Assembly: GCF_947507565.1 (NCBI RefSeq)
Contig: NC_089184.1
Coordinates: forward strand, 1,922,001 to 1,986,000
Origin: Oscarella lobularis
Lineage: Eukaryota; Porifera; Homoscleromorpha; Homosclerophorida; Oscarellidae
Direction: 5' to 3'
Length of the DNA stretch: 64,000 bases
The notes under the pieces were generated by a model, which worked only from the letters and a program-made list of their open reading frames with translations, did no database searches and was not told where the DNA came from. A program made the translations under genes and the position numbers. This document shows positions 11,398 to 21,191 of the stretch, piece by piece; the stretch's first letter is position 1; each line of letters opens with the position of its first letter.

Positions 11398-12494
11398 ATG
11401 GAAATTCTCGAAGGCAACACGAACGTCAAATCGCTACGGTAACGTCTGCACTTGCACGAAGAAGACGTCACACGCACGAGTAGTTGTTCTCCAGACGCGG
11501 GCGTGGCTGCATCGACGGCATAGCGAAGAACTTGGGAAAATTCGTCGTCTGCACAATGGACATTCCGTGGACCGTGACCAAAACAAAATTGGGCGCAGAA
11601 CCGTGTCGAGTTCTCACGGTCACGACAATGGAACGAGAAATCGTCGATCGCGAAATCGCGTCGATGCCCGCGTGCGATTGCGTCGTAGGAATAGGCGGCG
11701 GTCAAGCGATCGACTACGCGAAGTATTTCTCCTGGAAGCGCGACATTCGACTCGTTACCATACCGACGGTCATCAGCGTCGACGCCTTCGTCACTCCGGC
11801 TTCCGGTCTGAGATGCAAAAATGACGTCATCTACGTTGGGACGTCCACTCCCGATCCGCTCGTAATTGATTATGACGTCATTCGAACTGCACCGCGCGAG
11901 TTGAATGTGGCCGGAATTGGCGATATATTGTCGATTCATACGGCGACGTTCGATTGGGAATTGGCGGCGAGTCGAGGAAAGAGTGAGTACCCTTTTGACG
12001 AGGAGTCCATCGGTCGTGCCAGACAATTGCTCCAGTCTTCGGTTTTTGATAAAATCGCTGATATTCGAGGAGTAACTGACGACGGTTTGTGGAGCATCGT
12101 CGAGGGATACATGACCATCAATACAATCTGTCTTCCACTTGGTCACTATCGAGTCGAAGAGGGATCGGAGCACTATCTGTTCTATGCGCTCGAGAAGAAA
12201 TTGAAGCGGTCGTTTATTCACGGTCACATCGTCGGGCTTGGCGTCTATTTGATGAGCCGTTTGCAGAAGAACGACTTTCTGCGAATCGATGAAGTGATGA
12301 ATAGCGTCGGGCTGAAGTATCAGCCCGTTGATATGGGACTGAGTCGTCGCGACGTTAAAGAAGCGCTGCAAAGTCTCAAGCAGTTTGTTGCAAATCGATC
12401 CGATCTTTGGTTTACTGTAATTGACGACAAGAACATCACGGAGGAGTGGATAGAAACCAGTCTCGAAGGCCTCTCATTTGCACCGGAACTATAG
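11398..12494 (+). CDS. Glycerol-1-phosphate dehydrogenase-like NAD(P)-dependent enzyme
   Basis: Member of the iron-containing alcohol dehydrogenase-like fold, closest by eye to sn-glycerol-1-phosphate dehydrogenases (archaeal EgsA, bacterial AraM). Those enzymes reduce dihydroxyacetone phosphate to sn-glycerol-1-phosphate. Exon 1 (11398-11438, MEILEGNTNVKSL) joins exon 2 (11495-12494) across a 56-bp GT-AG intron, restoring RRGRGCIDGIAKNLG. The NAD-binding loop is VVGIGGGQAIDYAKYF, and TIPTVISVDAFVTPAS follows. Likely metal ligands are Asp in GIGDILS, His in EEGSEHYLFYALE and His in FIHGHIVGLG. The length is about 346 residues, normal for the family. The spliceosomal intron and spacing show a resident eukaryotic gene. 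The family is rare in animals, so horizontal origin is plausible. The substrate is inferred, not seen. Confidence 0.85.
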
Positions 12495-12637
12495 CTAAAT
12501 TTTCCAAAGAATTGCATAGGATAGCCTGAGAGCTAGATTACATTACTTTTTTTCATATAAATAAGACAGAGGTGTGTCTGTTCGCGAGGGTGATCTTGGA
12601 TTCTTCAAATATCTATGCAGGGACCGGGACGCAGAAC

Positions 12638-13129
12638 ATGAGCGAACAACCTGTTCTTCAGTTGGGAAACTACATTGCCAGACGCTGGACGCCGAAAGAT
12701 CGAGAACACGTTCTCAAAATCATAGAGGATGCTATTCGAACCGGAAAGTGAGGGTGTGATAGACGCCGTGCAGGCGGAGGAATATTACTGGAAGAACGAC
12801 AGAGGCGAACTTTTCGTGATTGAAAACGTAACAAACGGAGAGATTGTCGGATCTGCGGGATATTACGACGTATCGGCCGCGAGGGGAGAGCGGAGCGCGG
12901 AAGTGAGAAAAATGTTCTTGAAGCCGGAGGTGAGAGGAAAGGGAATCGGACGAAACATGTTGGCCGTGCTGGAAGAAAGAATGAGATGTAAAGGTTTTAG
13001 AACGGTTTACATTAATTTTTAACGGCCGGGTTTTGCAAGAGAGCGTGCCGGTTGTACGAGGCGGCCGGATACACGGACGCAGGCTCTGCGCACGAGAATG
13101 ATTTGCTATTAAAGAAGAATCTTAATTAA
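12638..13129 (+). pseudogene. Decayed GNAT acetyltransferase, copy 1
   Basis: Related to the intact GNAT genes at 20448 and 21192. It opens with an ATG at 12638 and reads MSEQPVLQLGNYIARRWTPK, then meets TGA at about 12748. The frame shifts to FEPESEGVIDAVQAEEYYW and runs through VRKMFLKPEVRGKGIGRNM to a stop at about 13021. A second shift restores RACRLYEAAGY. At least two frameshifts and a deletion therefore break it. It lies directly downstream of the dehydrogenase gene and about 7 kb from the main GNAT cluster. Confidence 0.8.
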
Positions 13130-13194
13130 TTAACCCGGTTCTCGTTGATGACGTTCTTGCCTCATAATTTGCCTTCCGCTTGATGACAAGTATT

Positions 13195-13385
13195 GAGGAG
13201 AGATCGGAGCACTATCTCTTCTATGCGCTCGAGAAGAAATTGAAGCGTTTCGTTTATTCGCGGACATATCGTCGGACTTGGCGTCTATTAATTTGACGGA
13301 AGAGTTGATAAAAACCGTTCTCGAAGGCCTCTTATTTGCTGCAGAGCCTCAGCTAAAAAAATTGCATAAGATACTAGACTAGTTA
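13195..13385 (+). pseudogene. Truncated copy of the dehydrogenase 3' end
   Basis: Bases 13195-13300 closely match the upstream gene around 12160-12255 (EGSEHYLFYALEKKLKR segment). They then jump to a match with its last codons (about 12440-12485, TEEWIETSLEGLSFA) and 3' flank. The middle portion is missing, and single-base changes break the frame. This is a partial duplication with an internal deletion. The rest of 13130-13680 holds nothing I recognise. Confidence 0.8.
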
Positions 13386-13681
13386 GTTACCTGACAGACT
13401 ACGATTTTGTCCTCAAAGCACTTGAAAAAAAACCGCATTGAGTTAGGAGAAGCAGACTAAATTTGCACCATGTTAGCACATAGCTACGATTCAGCGTGGA
13501 CAGAGTTGACTGAGAACATTACACATACGAAGTGTTTGACATGCCATTGACGATGATGTGCCGTTCTCAACGGCACGTCAGCCCTTTTTGCGTTCGATAC
13601 TCTCTTCTGTATGCAGTATAGTATCTCAACGAAAGGTGATAGCTACAAATGGCATCTTTATTTTATTAGGGTTTACCTATG

Positions 13682-15024
13682 TTAAAATCCTGACCTTGTT
13701 CCTCGGCATCGTCCCCAATCAAGAAAGCCACATGAGTTGTAGTGGTACTGAACATTACGATAGTATTCAGCAACTCTGTGAGACGCTGAGTAGCTATACT
13801 TGTTGTAGGGACAATCTAAAATTTCAATATAATTAATTAACAAACAATAAAGGTTTATAGAATACCATAGTAGCAGCAAGGCCGGACCGCACGCGAATGA
13901 CCTCCGCAGTGATTTCCACCGTGCTGAGGAATAGGATTTGTGCAGTGACGAACCCAAATCTGTGTTCCTTGACCGCATGATCTGCTGCACGGGCCTGATT
14001 TTACCCACTCAGACCAGCCTCCAGGACCTTGAGAACCTGTCATAATCACAGACTATTACATTGAAATGACGTACTTTGACAGGGCTTAGTATTGCAACGT
14101 TCCCTTTCCTTTCTATGACCCTTGCATTCATCATCAGAACTAGGGTTTATGCACTTTCTCTTTTTTGAGCGAATTCCTTCACCGCACGTTTTGCTACAAG
14201 GAGACCAAGAAGACCAGTCGCTCCACCTCACAGGAACTAAATTATTGCTAAAATTTCTACACAATCTTACACTAAATCACTTTACCAGGACAAGGCTTTT
14301 GATTGCATTTTCCTATGTTGAAAAAAAGGCCGTGACATGGACTTCTACTGAGGCATGATCGCAACTGCACGCGGATGCCTCCTCCACATGATCTTGAACA
14401 TTCCATTATAGCCTTCCAGTCGCTCCACTGACTTGTGCTTGAAGTAGGAGCTGAATAATAAAAACAGCATATCAATTAGGGGCGCGGAATACATGCTACG
14501 AACATACATAAACAGCTTTTGCAAGGTCTGCTATCTGTTTGCTTTGCTCCTCGTTCGCAGTCTCCCTCAAAGAGCCCTCTGCAAGCTCTAAACCTCTTTT
14601 GAACGCAATCAACGCACGTTTTCCAGCTAGTCCACTCTCCCCACGATGTCAGTGAAGTTAGAGAAGCGGCTGAAAGGCACGGGCATTAGACTAACAACGG
14701 GTGCCGTGCTTAGAACTTACTAGAACAATTTTGGCAAGGATAATTTGATGATTTCCACGATCCTCCCGAGCGCGTGAAGCAGCAAGTGGAGAACGTACTT
14801 CTCGAAGTCAACATAACGTTTTCAGTAACCCCGCAATATTTTTGCCAGCAAATTCCTACAAAAAAAGAAATAAAGATCTAAAACCAAAACAACGACATTC
14901 CATTTCATAAAATAAACTTGAATTCAGAGCTACATAGCGCATGCAGTCTACCTTCAAGTTCCTTTTTTGCAGCTTCTTGATAAGCGACAAGACTCAGAAG
15001 TAAAAGAATAAAGCGGTTGCGCAT
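13682..15024 (-). CDS. Secreted TSP1-repeat protein, copy A
   Basis: Small secreted matrix or surface protein. The start at 15022-15024 gives a signal peptide, MRNRFILLLLSLVAYQEAA. Exons in order: a Cys-rich segment (ICWQKYCGVTENVML...), a partial TSP1-like unit (SWGEWTSWKTCVDCVQKRFR), and three clear TSP1 repeats with WSDW/WSEW and CSRSCGGG-type motifs (SQWSDWKAIMECSRSCGGG; VRWSDWSSWSPCSKTCGEG; GGWSEWVKSGPCSRSCGQG). A terminal Cys exon follows (CPYNKYSYSASHRVAEYY... SCGFLDWGRCRGTRSGF). The last intron uses donor GTATTC right after CCYY and removes the apparent stop at 13855. Copy B uses the equivalent site, which supports the model. About 330 residues. The binding partner is unknown. Confidence 0.8.
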
Positions 15025-15688
15025 TGTTTCTGCAGATACAAAAAAGGGTATGAGTGCGCGTTACGGTTGCTCCTCCGCCCTCTATATAGCTCCCAGCTCT
15101 ATAAGACGCTTGCAAGCTTTAATTGGTTATATAAAACCGAGCTCGTTTGGGGGCTGGGAATAGAGACTCTGAGAGGGAGATTAGAAGAAAACAAAATCCA
15201 AACGTATGAGCTCAGTCAGCGAATGACAACAAGAGACAAGAGGAAACGTACTTTACAGAGCGCTAAAGCATGCAAATTAATCATGAATTGCATTTTGAGC
15301 AGATTGTGAAGTAAAAAGCGTTTACCTAACGTGACGAGGACTTTGCCAAGTTTTGGGGACTCAAACTGTAAACAGGAAATCCCTCCCAAAAGAGCAAATA
15401 ATTCCCCGGATACAAACATCACCTGATAAATTATCCCACTCACAATTCAGCCACAAAGCACGCCCATCAAATTAGACTAAGATAGAAGTTGACAATGCAG
15501 TACGTTGCGATATGCCATGCAAACAGTGGATGATGCTTGTACTAACTGTTGTACAGTTTCACTTCGAACAGCTCAATCCCTTCTCCATTCGATAGCTTGT
15601 CTTGTAGAGGTAATGATAGTTCACCGCGCTGCGATAGCTACAAATTAAGGCTTTATAGTGCAATTATCAACGTGACCTACAAAGCCTT
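15025..15688. other. Intergenic stretch between the two TSP1-repeat genes
   Basis: No gene is seen. A segment near 15340-15385 (TTTTGGGGACTCAAACTGTAA) resembles one at 17370-17405 upstream of copy B. The TSP1 duplication unit therefore included upstream DNA, possibly the promoter or 5' UTR. Confidence 0.5.
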
Positions 15689-16974
15689 TCACCTTGTTCC
15701 TTTGCATCGTCCCCATGAAAAAAATCCACACGATTTAGTGTAGTACCGTGGTTCCTGATAGTATCGAGCAACCCGGTAAGATGCCACATAAGTAACTTTC
15801 TTGTTCGGGCAATCTAAGTTTCTCGCTATAAAATTGAGTTTTACTTATCATTAACACAGGGCACCATTGCAGCAATTTTTAGATTCGCTTGAATGGCCTC
15901 GGCAGTAACTCCCGCCATGTTGAGGAGCAGGACTGTTGCAGTGACGAACCCTATTTTTCACTCCTCGACCGCATGACCTACTGCACGGCCCTTTGATCCA
16001 CTCGGACCAGCCACCGGGAACTGCCCAAACCCGTAGCAATTTATCGATCTTTTCACGTGAAATAACACACATCTACCTGGACAGGAGTTCGCATTGCAAC
16101 TCTCTTTTTCGTTTTCTTGACCCCAGCATTTGTCTTCAAGGCACTTTCTTTGTCTGGATCTAATTCCTCCTCCGCAAGTCGCGTTACAAGGAAACCAAGA
16201 CGACCAATCGCTCCACTGTCCGTAAACTACGTATATTATCACAACGTTTCAAGGCGAAGTTCTTGTGGAACTATTTTACCGGGACAGGGCTTCCGATTGC
16301 ATTTTTTTACATTGAATGATAGGCCATGGCATGGACTTCTGAGGCATGATCGCATCTGCATAATGATTCCACCTCCGCATGTCCTCGAACACTCCATTAA
16401 ATTTATCCAGTCACTCCACCGACTTCTACTTGGGGTAGGAGCTGATACAAGACAAAGGCAATGATATAACCGACCTATTGCAAAGGCATATACCGAAGCA
16501 GCGACGAGAACGTTTGCAGGGTTTGTTCGCCGTTTGTTTAGCTCCTTTTTTGCAATCACCTTCGACGAGCCCTTTGCATACTCTAAACCGTTTCGTGACG
16601 CAATTCACGCATCGTTTCCAGTCACTCCACTCGCCCCACGACGTCAGGACGGATGAAGAAGCCGCTGGAAAGTCGGATGTTGATAAACCCCCCCTCTTTC
16701 AGTAAAACTTACTAGAACAATTCAGGCAAGGGTCATTTGATGATATCCACGACGCTCCCAAATGGTTGAAGCAGCAAGCGTAAAACGTGTTTGAACTGAG
16801 TCTCTTGTTTCCGGCGACTCCACACTCTCTCTCCCAACAAACTCCTGTTAAAAAAATAAAATCGTAAATTCACTTATTTGAACTCTTTGCAAAGTGAGTA
16901 CCTTCGGGGTCAATTCCTGCAGCTTCTCGATAGACAGCGAGACTCAGAAGTAAAAGAAAAAAGTAGTTCTGCAT
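15689..16974 (-). CDS. Secreted TSP1-repeat protein, copy B
   Basis: Tandem paralogue of the 13682-15024 gene with the same exon order. The signal peptide from the ATG at 16972-16974 is MQNYFFLLLLSLAVYREAAG. It is followed by a Cys-rich exon (VCWERECGVAGNKRL), a TSP1-like unit (WGEWSDWKRCVNCVTKRFR), and TSP1 repeats RSRWSDWINLMECSRTCGGG, YGQWSDWSSWFPCNATCGGG and GGWSEWIKGPCSRSCGRG. A final exon reads CPNKKVTYVASYRVARYYQE... SCGFFSWGRCKGTR and stops at 15689. The donor before the last exon is GTGCCC, aligned with GTATTC in copy A. The N-glycosylation-type sequon NAT occurs in one repeat. Confidence 0.8.
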
Positions 16975-17965
16975 GTCTTCAAGTTCTGCAGACAGTGCCA
17001 TGCGACATTAGCGTCACGCGAGTAGCGACGCGGCGTGGGCCTAGCTCGTCAATCCCGCGAAATTGTCCTCCCCCCGATATCCTCCCCCTTTCCTCTGTCT
17101 ATACGGCTAGCTTAGAAAATCTCGCGCCCCAGACAGGCGTGCTAATTCTAAAGCAGGACAAGCATTCAGGTCGCAAATGAAGGCGTGATATTATACTGCT
17201 ATATGGTTTTACGGTATTTATACCTACAAAACTTGCCTATAATGAAACCTGTTGATTTCAAGTGGATAGTGCTGCATGCCTAGTGTATTCACAAAGGAAA
17301 AGTGCCTTACCTTAACCAGCTAGGTTAGCAAAAACCTCTAAACGTTTGTCGGATTGCGCAAGAGCATGCGTGGTTTCGGGGACTCGGAGAAACTGTAAAC
17401 AAGAAAACTTTGATGAAGTACCATTTCGAATTCCAAGAAGTTGTCCGAATGTTGTTTACAAATTTTATTCCAGCTCGAGGTCTTTTCAGCTGGTGCATAA
17501 AAAACAAAAAAACAAAATAAAAATTCAGAATTACGTAATGCAGTAGTGCCAAAATTTTCTCGCACCGTTTCAACAAATTTTGAAGGCGCCTGAGAGAGTC
17601 AGACTACGCGTTTCGTCTAAATATGAAGTAGCTTAGAACGAGTATTCGGTGAAGAAACTAAGGTTAATGTCAATTTCTATTTCCCACAGTAATTACTTAT
17701 GAGCCTTGCAGCTATCGATCAATGTGTGAAGATGGTTCAACTCGCCTAATGCAATAAATGTAGGCTATCTTGCCCTTCGCCACATTTGGCTCGGCCTCGA
17801 GTGCTCGCTCTGCTCTCAGGTGTACCCTGGTCAGAGATATAAAAAAGTACTCTTTTATATCTCTGCCCTGGTGTACGCCAGCGTACTTTTCTCCCGAATG
17901 TGTGTCAATCCGTGACGTCATCGATAACCTTTACACGACGGGATACACAATGACGCTGTCGCTCA
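16975..17965. other. Gene-free stretch upstream of the TSP1 copies
   Basis: No convincing gene is present; the short open frames have no family features. It contains the duplicated upstream segment near 17370-17405 and an inverted repeat at 17833-17864. An imperfect outer repeat (GGTGTACCCTGG / CCCTGGTGTAC) flanks the inverted repeat. Confidence 0.45.
17833..17864. repeat. Inverted repeat, 12-bp perfect arms
   Basis: AGAGATATAAAA (17833-17844) and its reverse complement (17853-17864) are separated by 8 bp. Looser complementarity extends outward on both sides. This could be a small fold-back element or a cruciform-prone site. Confidence 0.75.
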
Positions 17966-18490
17966 ATGACTGCAGAAGCCGGCCCCGCACTTTGGCCCCG
18001 AAGTCAAGTAGATCAGTGGCGGATCCAGGGGCAGGGGGGGGGAGGGGTCATGGGGTCTCGATCGACCCTCCCTTTTTCAGGCTTAAAAGATTTTTCGTGA
18101 ATATGAAAAAGAATTTTTAGATAAAAGCCTTAGAAACAAGGCTTTTAAAAGATTTATGCAAACTGCGTGACCGATGGACGATTAAAAATTAGCTTAGAAT
18201 CGCGGAAATTTAGCCAAAAACCACGCCCTCTAAAAAATTTTCTGGGGCCCCCCAGACCCCCGCATTTTTAAATCCTGCATCCGCCACTGTAGATGTTGCC
18301 AGAGTTCGGAAACATATTGCTGTGTGTCTCGCGACAGTTCGCAGAGCGACTCCAGAGAAAACAATCGTCATTGAGCAGCTTAGCTCGGCTTTGAGCGAAG
18401 AAAATCCTGAACGAGTCGTTCAAATCGTAACTCAGATTATTTCGGACTTCGAGCCAGCTTCTTGCGCGAGCGTCTGCTCTGACAATGGAC
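17966..18490 (+). pseudogene. Exon of an unidentified gene split by a MITE
   Basis: An ATG at 17966 opens MTAEAGPALWPRSQVD. The frame is interrupted by the element at 18014-18289 and resumes after one copy of the TAGAT duplication as VARVRKHIAVCLATVRR... IEQLSSALSEENPERVVQ... SDFEPASC. It ends at a strong donor, GCG|GTAAGT, near 18499. Both halves are in the same frame only if the element and one target copy are ignored. The exon therefore appears to be a host exon hit by a transposon. I do not recognise the protein. A downstream segment (GPQQMVMLIRALNRRNPLLM, about 18519-18580) could be another part of it. Confidence 0.5.
18014..18289. mobile_element. MITE-like non-autonomous DNA transposon, 276 bp
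   Basis: The termini are inverted repeats: CAGTGGCGGATCCAGG at the left and its near reverse complement (TGCATCCGCCACTG) at the right. The CAGTGGCGGATCC terminus is widespread in animal MITEs, often assigned to hAT-like families. A 5-bp direct repeat TAGAT flanks it (18009-18013 and 18290-18294). It has no coding capacity. The superfamily is uncertain because hAT elements normally make 8-bp duplications. Confidence 0.85.
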
Positions 18491-18672
18491 TTGCCGCGGT
18501 AAGTCCTCGGGTCCAACAAAGGGCCCCCAACAAATGGTCATGCTTATCCGGGCACTGAACAGGAGAAATCCACTTTTGATGGGTCCCCTTACGCCAACAA
18601 ATAGGCACAGTGCAAGGTATGTTTTGTGATTTGGTCGCTGTCGTCTCGTGTGCGAATAATTCCCCGAACACA

Positions 18673-18705
18673 AGGGCGCGCGCGGGCAAAGCCCGCGCGC
18701 GCCCT
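18673..18705. repeat. Perfect GC-rich hairpin, 15-bp arms
   Basis: AGGGCGCGCGCGGGC, then AAA, then the exact reverse complement. It is very GC-rich compared with its surroundings. It may be the end or core of another small mobile element covering the kelch ORF region. Confidence 0.9.
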
Positions 18706-18751
18706 GGTGGGAGGAGGGGCTCTCAAACGTGATCGGGCAAAATCTCAAAGT

Positions 18752-18772
18752 GTTTGTCTGTCTGTCTGTCGG
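18752..18772. repeat. TGTC microsatellite
   Basis: Short run of TGTC tetranucleotides just upstream of the kelch ORF. Confidence 0.8.
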
Positions 18773-18801
18773 TCACGCTCACGTCACAATCGCTCAAGAA
18801 A

Positions 18802-19170
18802 ATGAAAAATGAACAGTGGGACTGTTCATTGGCTGTGATTGATGATAAAATGTTTGTTGGAGGAGGGGGATGGGCGGGGAATTCAGTTGAATGTTTATCA
18901 ATGGAAAAACAAGAGTGGATTGATATCAAACAAACCACAGAGGGAGGGTGTCAATTGTCATCATGGAATGGGAAACTCGTTGCAACAGGAGGATGGGATG
19001 GGAGCAATTATGTTGAAATGTATGATGAATTGTCTGGGAGTTGGCTTCCATTGCCATCAATGAATCAGGGACGATGGGACCATGGTGCATGTACAACAAA
19101 AGACAATGAACTAATTGTAGTGGGGGGAGATTGGGGTGCTCGAAACTCAGTTGAATGTTTGAAAATGTAA
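18802..19170 (+). CDS. Short kelch-repeat protein or fragment
   Basis: A 122-residue frame from the ATG at 18802 contains about three kelch-type repeats: AVIDDKMFVGGGGWAGNSVE, SSWNGKLVATGGWDGSNYVE and CTTKDNELIVVGGDWGARNS. Each has the double-Gly and spaced Trp of half a propeller. A complete propeller needs five to seven repeats, so this is a fragment or a small member that needs partners. The DNA is T/A-rich and its codon use differs from the flanking genes. It sits in repeat-rich DNA, so it may be a retained piece of a mobile or recently duplicated kelch family. Confidence 0.6.
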   Translation: MKNEQWDCSLAVIDDKMFVGGGGWAGNSVECLSMEKQEWIDIKQTTEGGCQLSSWNGKLVATGGWDGSNYVEMYDELSGSWLPLPSMNQGRWDHGACTTKDNELIVVGGDWGARNSVECLKM

Positions 19171-19411
19171 TTTTGTTTTTGGTTGTAATAAAAATTCGTG
19201 TTTTTGTGTCGATCGTTCACAGTTCACTTCTCTTTCAAGATAGAAATGAGGCAAACATTCCAGCAACGCTTTTGATGAATTTCACATGTTCTTTTTACAG
19301 TTTCAGATAAATGGCCTGCGAAATAGAAAAAAGGAAAATTCCCCGGACGAGCAGAAATTACGTAGACTGAACGCCTGTTGAACGCCTATAACAATCGAAC
19401 ACTCACCGTTC
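19171..19411. other. Gene-free stretch after the kelch ORF
   Basis: T-rich 3' flank followed by unremarkable DNA. AATTCCCCGGA-like sequence at about 19338 resembles copies near 15405 and 18657 and hints at a dispersed repeat. Confidence 0.4.
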
Positions 19412-19817
19412 CAGTCTTCCCAACATTAGAGCTCTCTCTGGGTGGTCGCAAAATTATATCACTATCTGGGCACTTCATAGCGAAAAGTATGATGACCAGG
19501 TAGAAAAGAGCAGCGTAACGGAGAAAGAGTTTGCATTGATGTGCAAGAAATGGGTATGTTTTTGCTCATCGATTTGCTTGGATCGTGTTGCAGATTTCAA
19601 AATTTTTGCGAAAGTAAATTCGCAATACAATGATGTTGCGCATCCGAAACTAGGTCGAGCCAAAATAAAGGAAGTTTTTGCAACGTTGCATTCAATGGAG
19701 AAGCCTGGTGAAGAGGAAGAAGAGGAAGAAGAGCTTCCGATCACTCCAGCTGAGGCGCTCAGAATTCTTGCTTTACTTGATAACTGTGATGCATTGCCTG
19801 TTTCTGAAGAAGTGTGA
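19412..19817 (+). CDS. Orphan ORF with acidic stretch, 3' exon of unknown gene
   Basis: An open frame from about 19400 reads ALSGWSQNYITIWALHSEKY, then VADFKIFAKVNSQYNDVAHP, LGRAKIKEVFATLHSMEKPG, a run of eight or more Glu, and PITPAEALRILALLDNCDAL, stopping at 19817. It could be one exon or two with a short intron after KKW (GTATGT donor, GTTGCAG acceptor). It could also be the tail of the gene whose exon is broken at 17966-18490, but splice phases do not settle this. No family is recognised. Confidence 0.4.
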
Positions 19818-20447
19818 AATTTCGTCTGTGCTTGCTTCCGATTGAGTTGTTGAGTTCAATGAACTCAAAAACTGTTGTTTTCTAAAACTGATCATTATTT
19901 GCATAGCGCATCAAGTTTAAGTTGTTCACTTGTGTTTTGATTTCAAAAGCAGTTACCTTACAAACAAACATTACGCAATTACAGTAAATGTGCCACGTGT
20001 AAAAATGAATACCAAATTCAACAAGCAAATGTATACAGTAGTAGCGAGGAGACCAATAATCGATTAGAACGCCGTTAGTGACGCCGTTGGTGACGCCAGA
20101 TCGCGAACTCAAGCAAAGTCCCGCGCGATTCCTGCACGGCAATGACCGTTATGTCAACCGAGATTGGACAAATCAAATTTTGATGCCGCTTTGGCCGTCG
20201 GCGAAGTAATCAGGTGCGATGGCATCTCCTCGGCGTTGACGTGTAGACCAGATAACGTCTCGTGCCTGAGAGATCGACGCGAAGTCCCGGTCCGAAATGG
20301 GAGCCCTGCCTCTTCTTCGTCTCACAACAAGTTTTGTTTTTGGTTCACAACTCGCACGAACACGACGCGTTTGCGTTTCAGGACGGCTAGATAGGTGGTG
20401 CAAACATTCGTTGCTGTCTTGATATCCGGGATTTCTTCTCGTGATTC
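19818..20447. other. Gene-free stretch before the GNAT cluster
   Basis: Only short open frames lacking support. The last part (GATATCCGGGATTTCTTCTCG, near 20420-20440) resembles the sequence just upstream of the next GNAT copy (GTTATCCGGGATTCCTTATAGG, near 21158-21180). It is probably a shared promoter of the tandem copies. Confidence 0.45.
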
Positions 20448-20978
20448 ATGAATTCAACAGAACCAGCCCTACAGCTTCAAATTGAAAGCGAAAAGTACGT
20501 CGTCAGGCACTGGACGCCTAAAGATCAAGAACCTCTTGTCAAAATCGTGCAGGCTAGTCTAGCCTCCTCTGGAGGGCAATTCAAGCCAGAGGGACGAGAC
20601 AAAGACCTTATGCACGTGGAAGAATACTACTGGAAGAATGACAGAGGCGAATTTTTCACCATTGAAAAGGCAACAAAGGGAGCTGACTCGGAGGTAGTTG
20701 GGTGCGCGGGATATTACGACGTATCGACGGAGAGAGGTGAACCAAGCGTGGAGGTGAGAAAAATGTATCTGAAGCCGGAAGCGAGAGGAAAGGGAATTGC
20801 TCGAGCAACGTTGTCTATGATGGAAGAACGAATTCGACGTAAAGGCTTTAGAACGATTTTCTTACACACGCACAGCAGGCTTGAGAGGGCGCGTCGGTTG
20901 TACGAAGCAGCTGGATACGCCAGTTCGCCCGGATTTATTACTGCGGGTGATACATTATTGAAAAAGACTCTTGATTGA
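20448..20978 (+). CDS. GNAT-family N-acetyltransferase, copy 2 (intact)
   Basis: A 176-residue single-exon acetyl-CoA-dependent N-acetyltransferase. The acetyl-CoA-binding motif A is VEVRKMYLKPEARGKGIARA (Q/RxxGxG/A form: RGKGIA), followed by a motif B-like segment, LYEAAGYASSPGFI. The N-terminal part (YVVRHWTPKDQEPLVKIVQ, EEYYWKNDRGEFFTIE) is conserved in all copies of this cluster. The start ATG at 20448 is the first in frame. The substrate is unknown. Lack of introns, unlike most neighbours, allows a horizontally acquired or retroposed origin. Confidence 0.88.
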   Translation: MNSTEPALQLQIESEKYVVRHWTPKDQEPLVKIVQASLASSGGQFKPEGRDKDLMHVEEYYWKNDRGEFFTIEKATKGADSEVVGCAGYYDVSTERGEPSVEVRKMYLKPEARGKGIARATLSMMEERIRRKGFRTIFLHTHSRLERARRLYEAAGYASSPGFITAGDTLLKKTLD

Positions 20979-21191
20979 TACATTTGTAGAAAAAAAGTCT
21001 TCTCAATACTGAAGCCTAAATATTTTATATTTCCAATTGAGGAGGGAGTCTACACTGCTACTTTAGATGCAGAGAAAGGGCCGTTCTTCTAAAATTTTTG
21101 AGTAGCACGTCTCGCGTTAATTAATTAATGAACGCAGGTCAATATATCTTGACGTTGTGTTATCCGGGATTCCTTATAGGACTCAGTTGCA

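Noticed and set aside
11252-11824. Alternative plus-strand frame as the N-terminus of the dehydrogenase
   Set aside because: It lacks family motifs. The 41-bp first exon plus a 56-bp intron gives the expected RRGRG start of the fold.
11070-12371. 433-residue minus-strand frame opposite the dehydrogenase
   Set aside because: The plus strand has family motifs and a good splice site. The minus frame is Arg/Ser-rich, has no motifs and overlaps the PARP first exon in another frame.
13855-13866. In-frame stop as the end of TSP1 protein copy A
   Set aside because: Both copies have a donor just before the stop and a homologous, in-phase Cys-rich last exon downstream.
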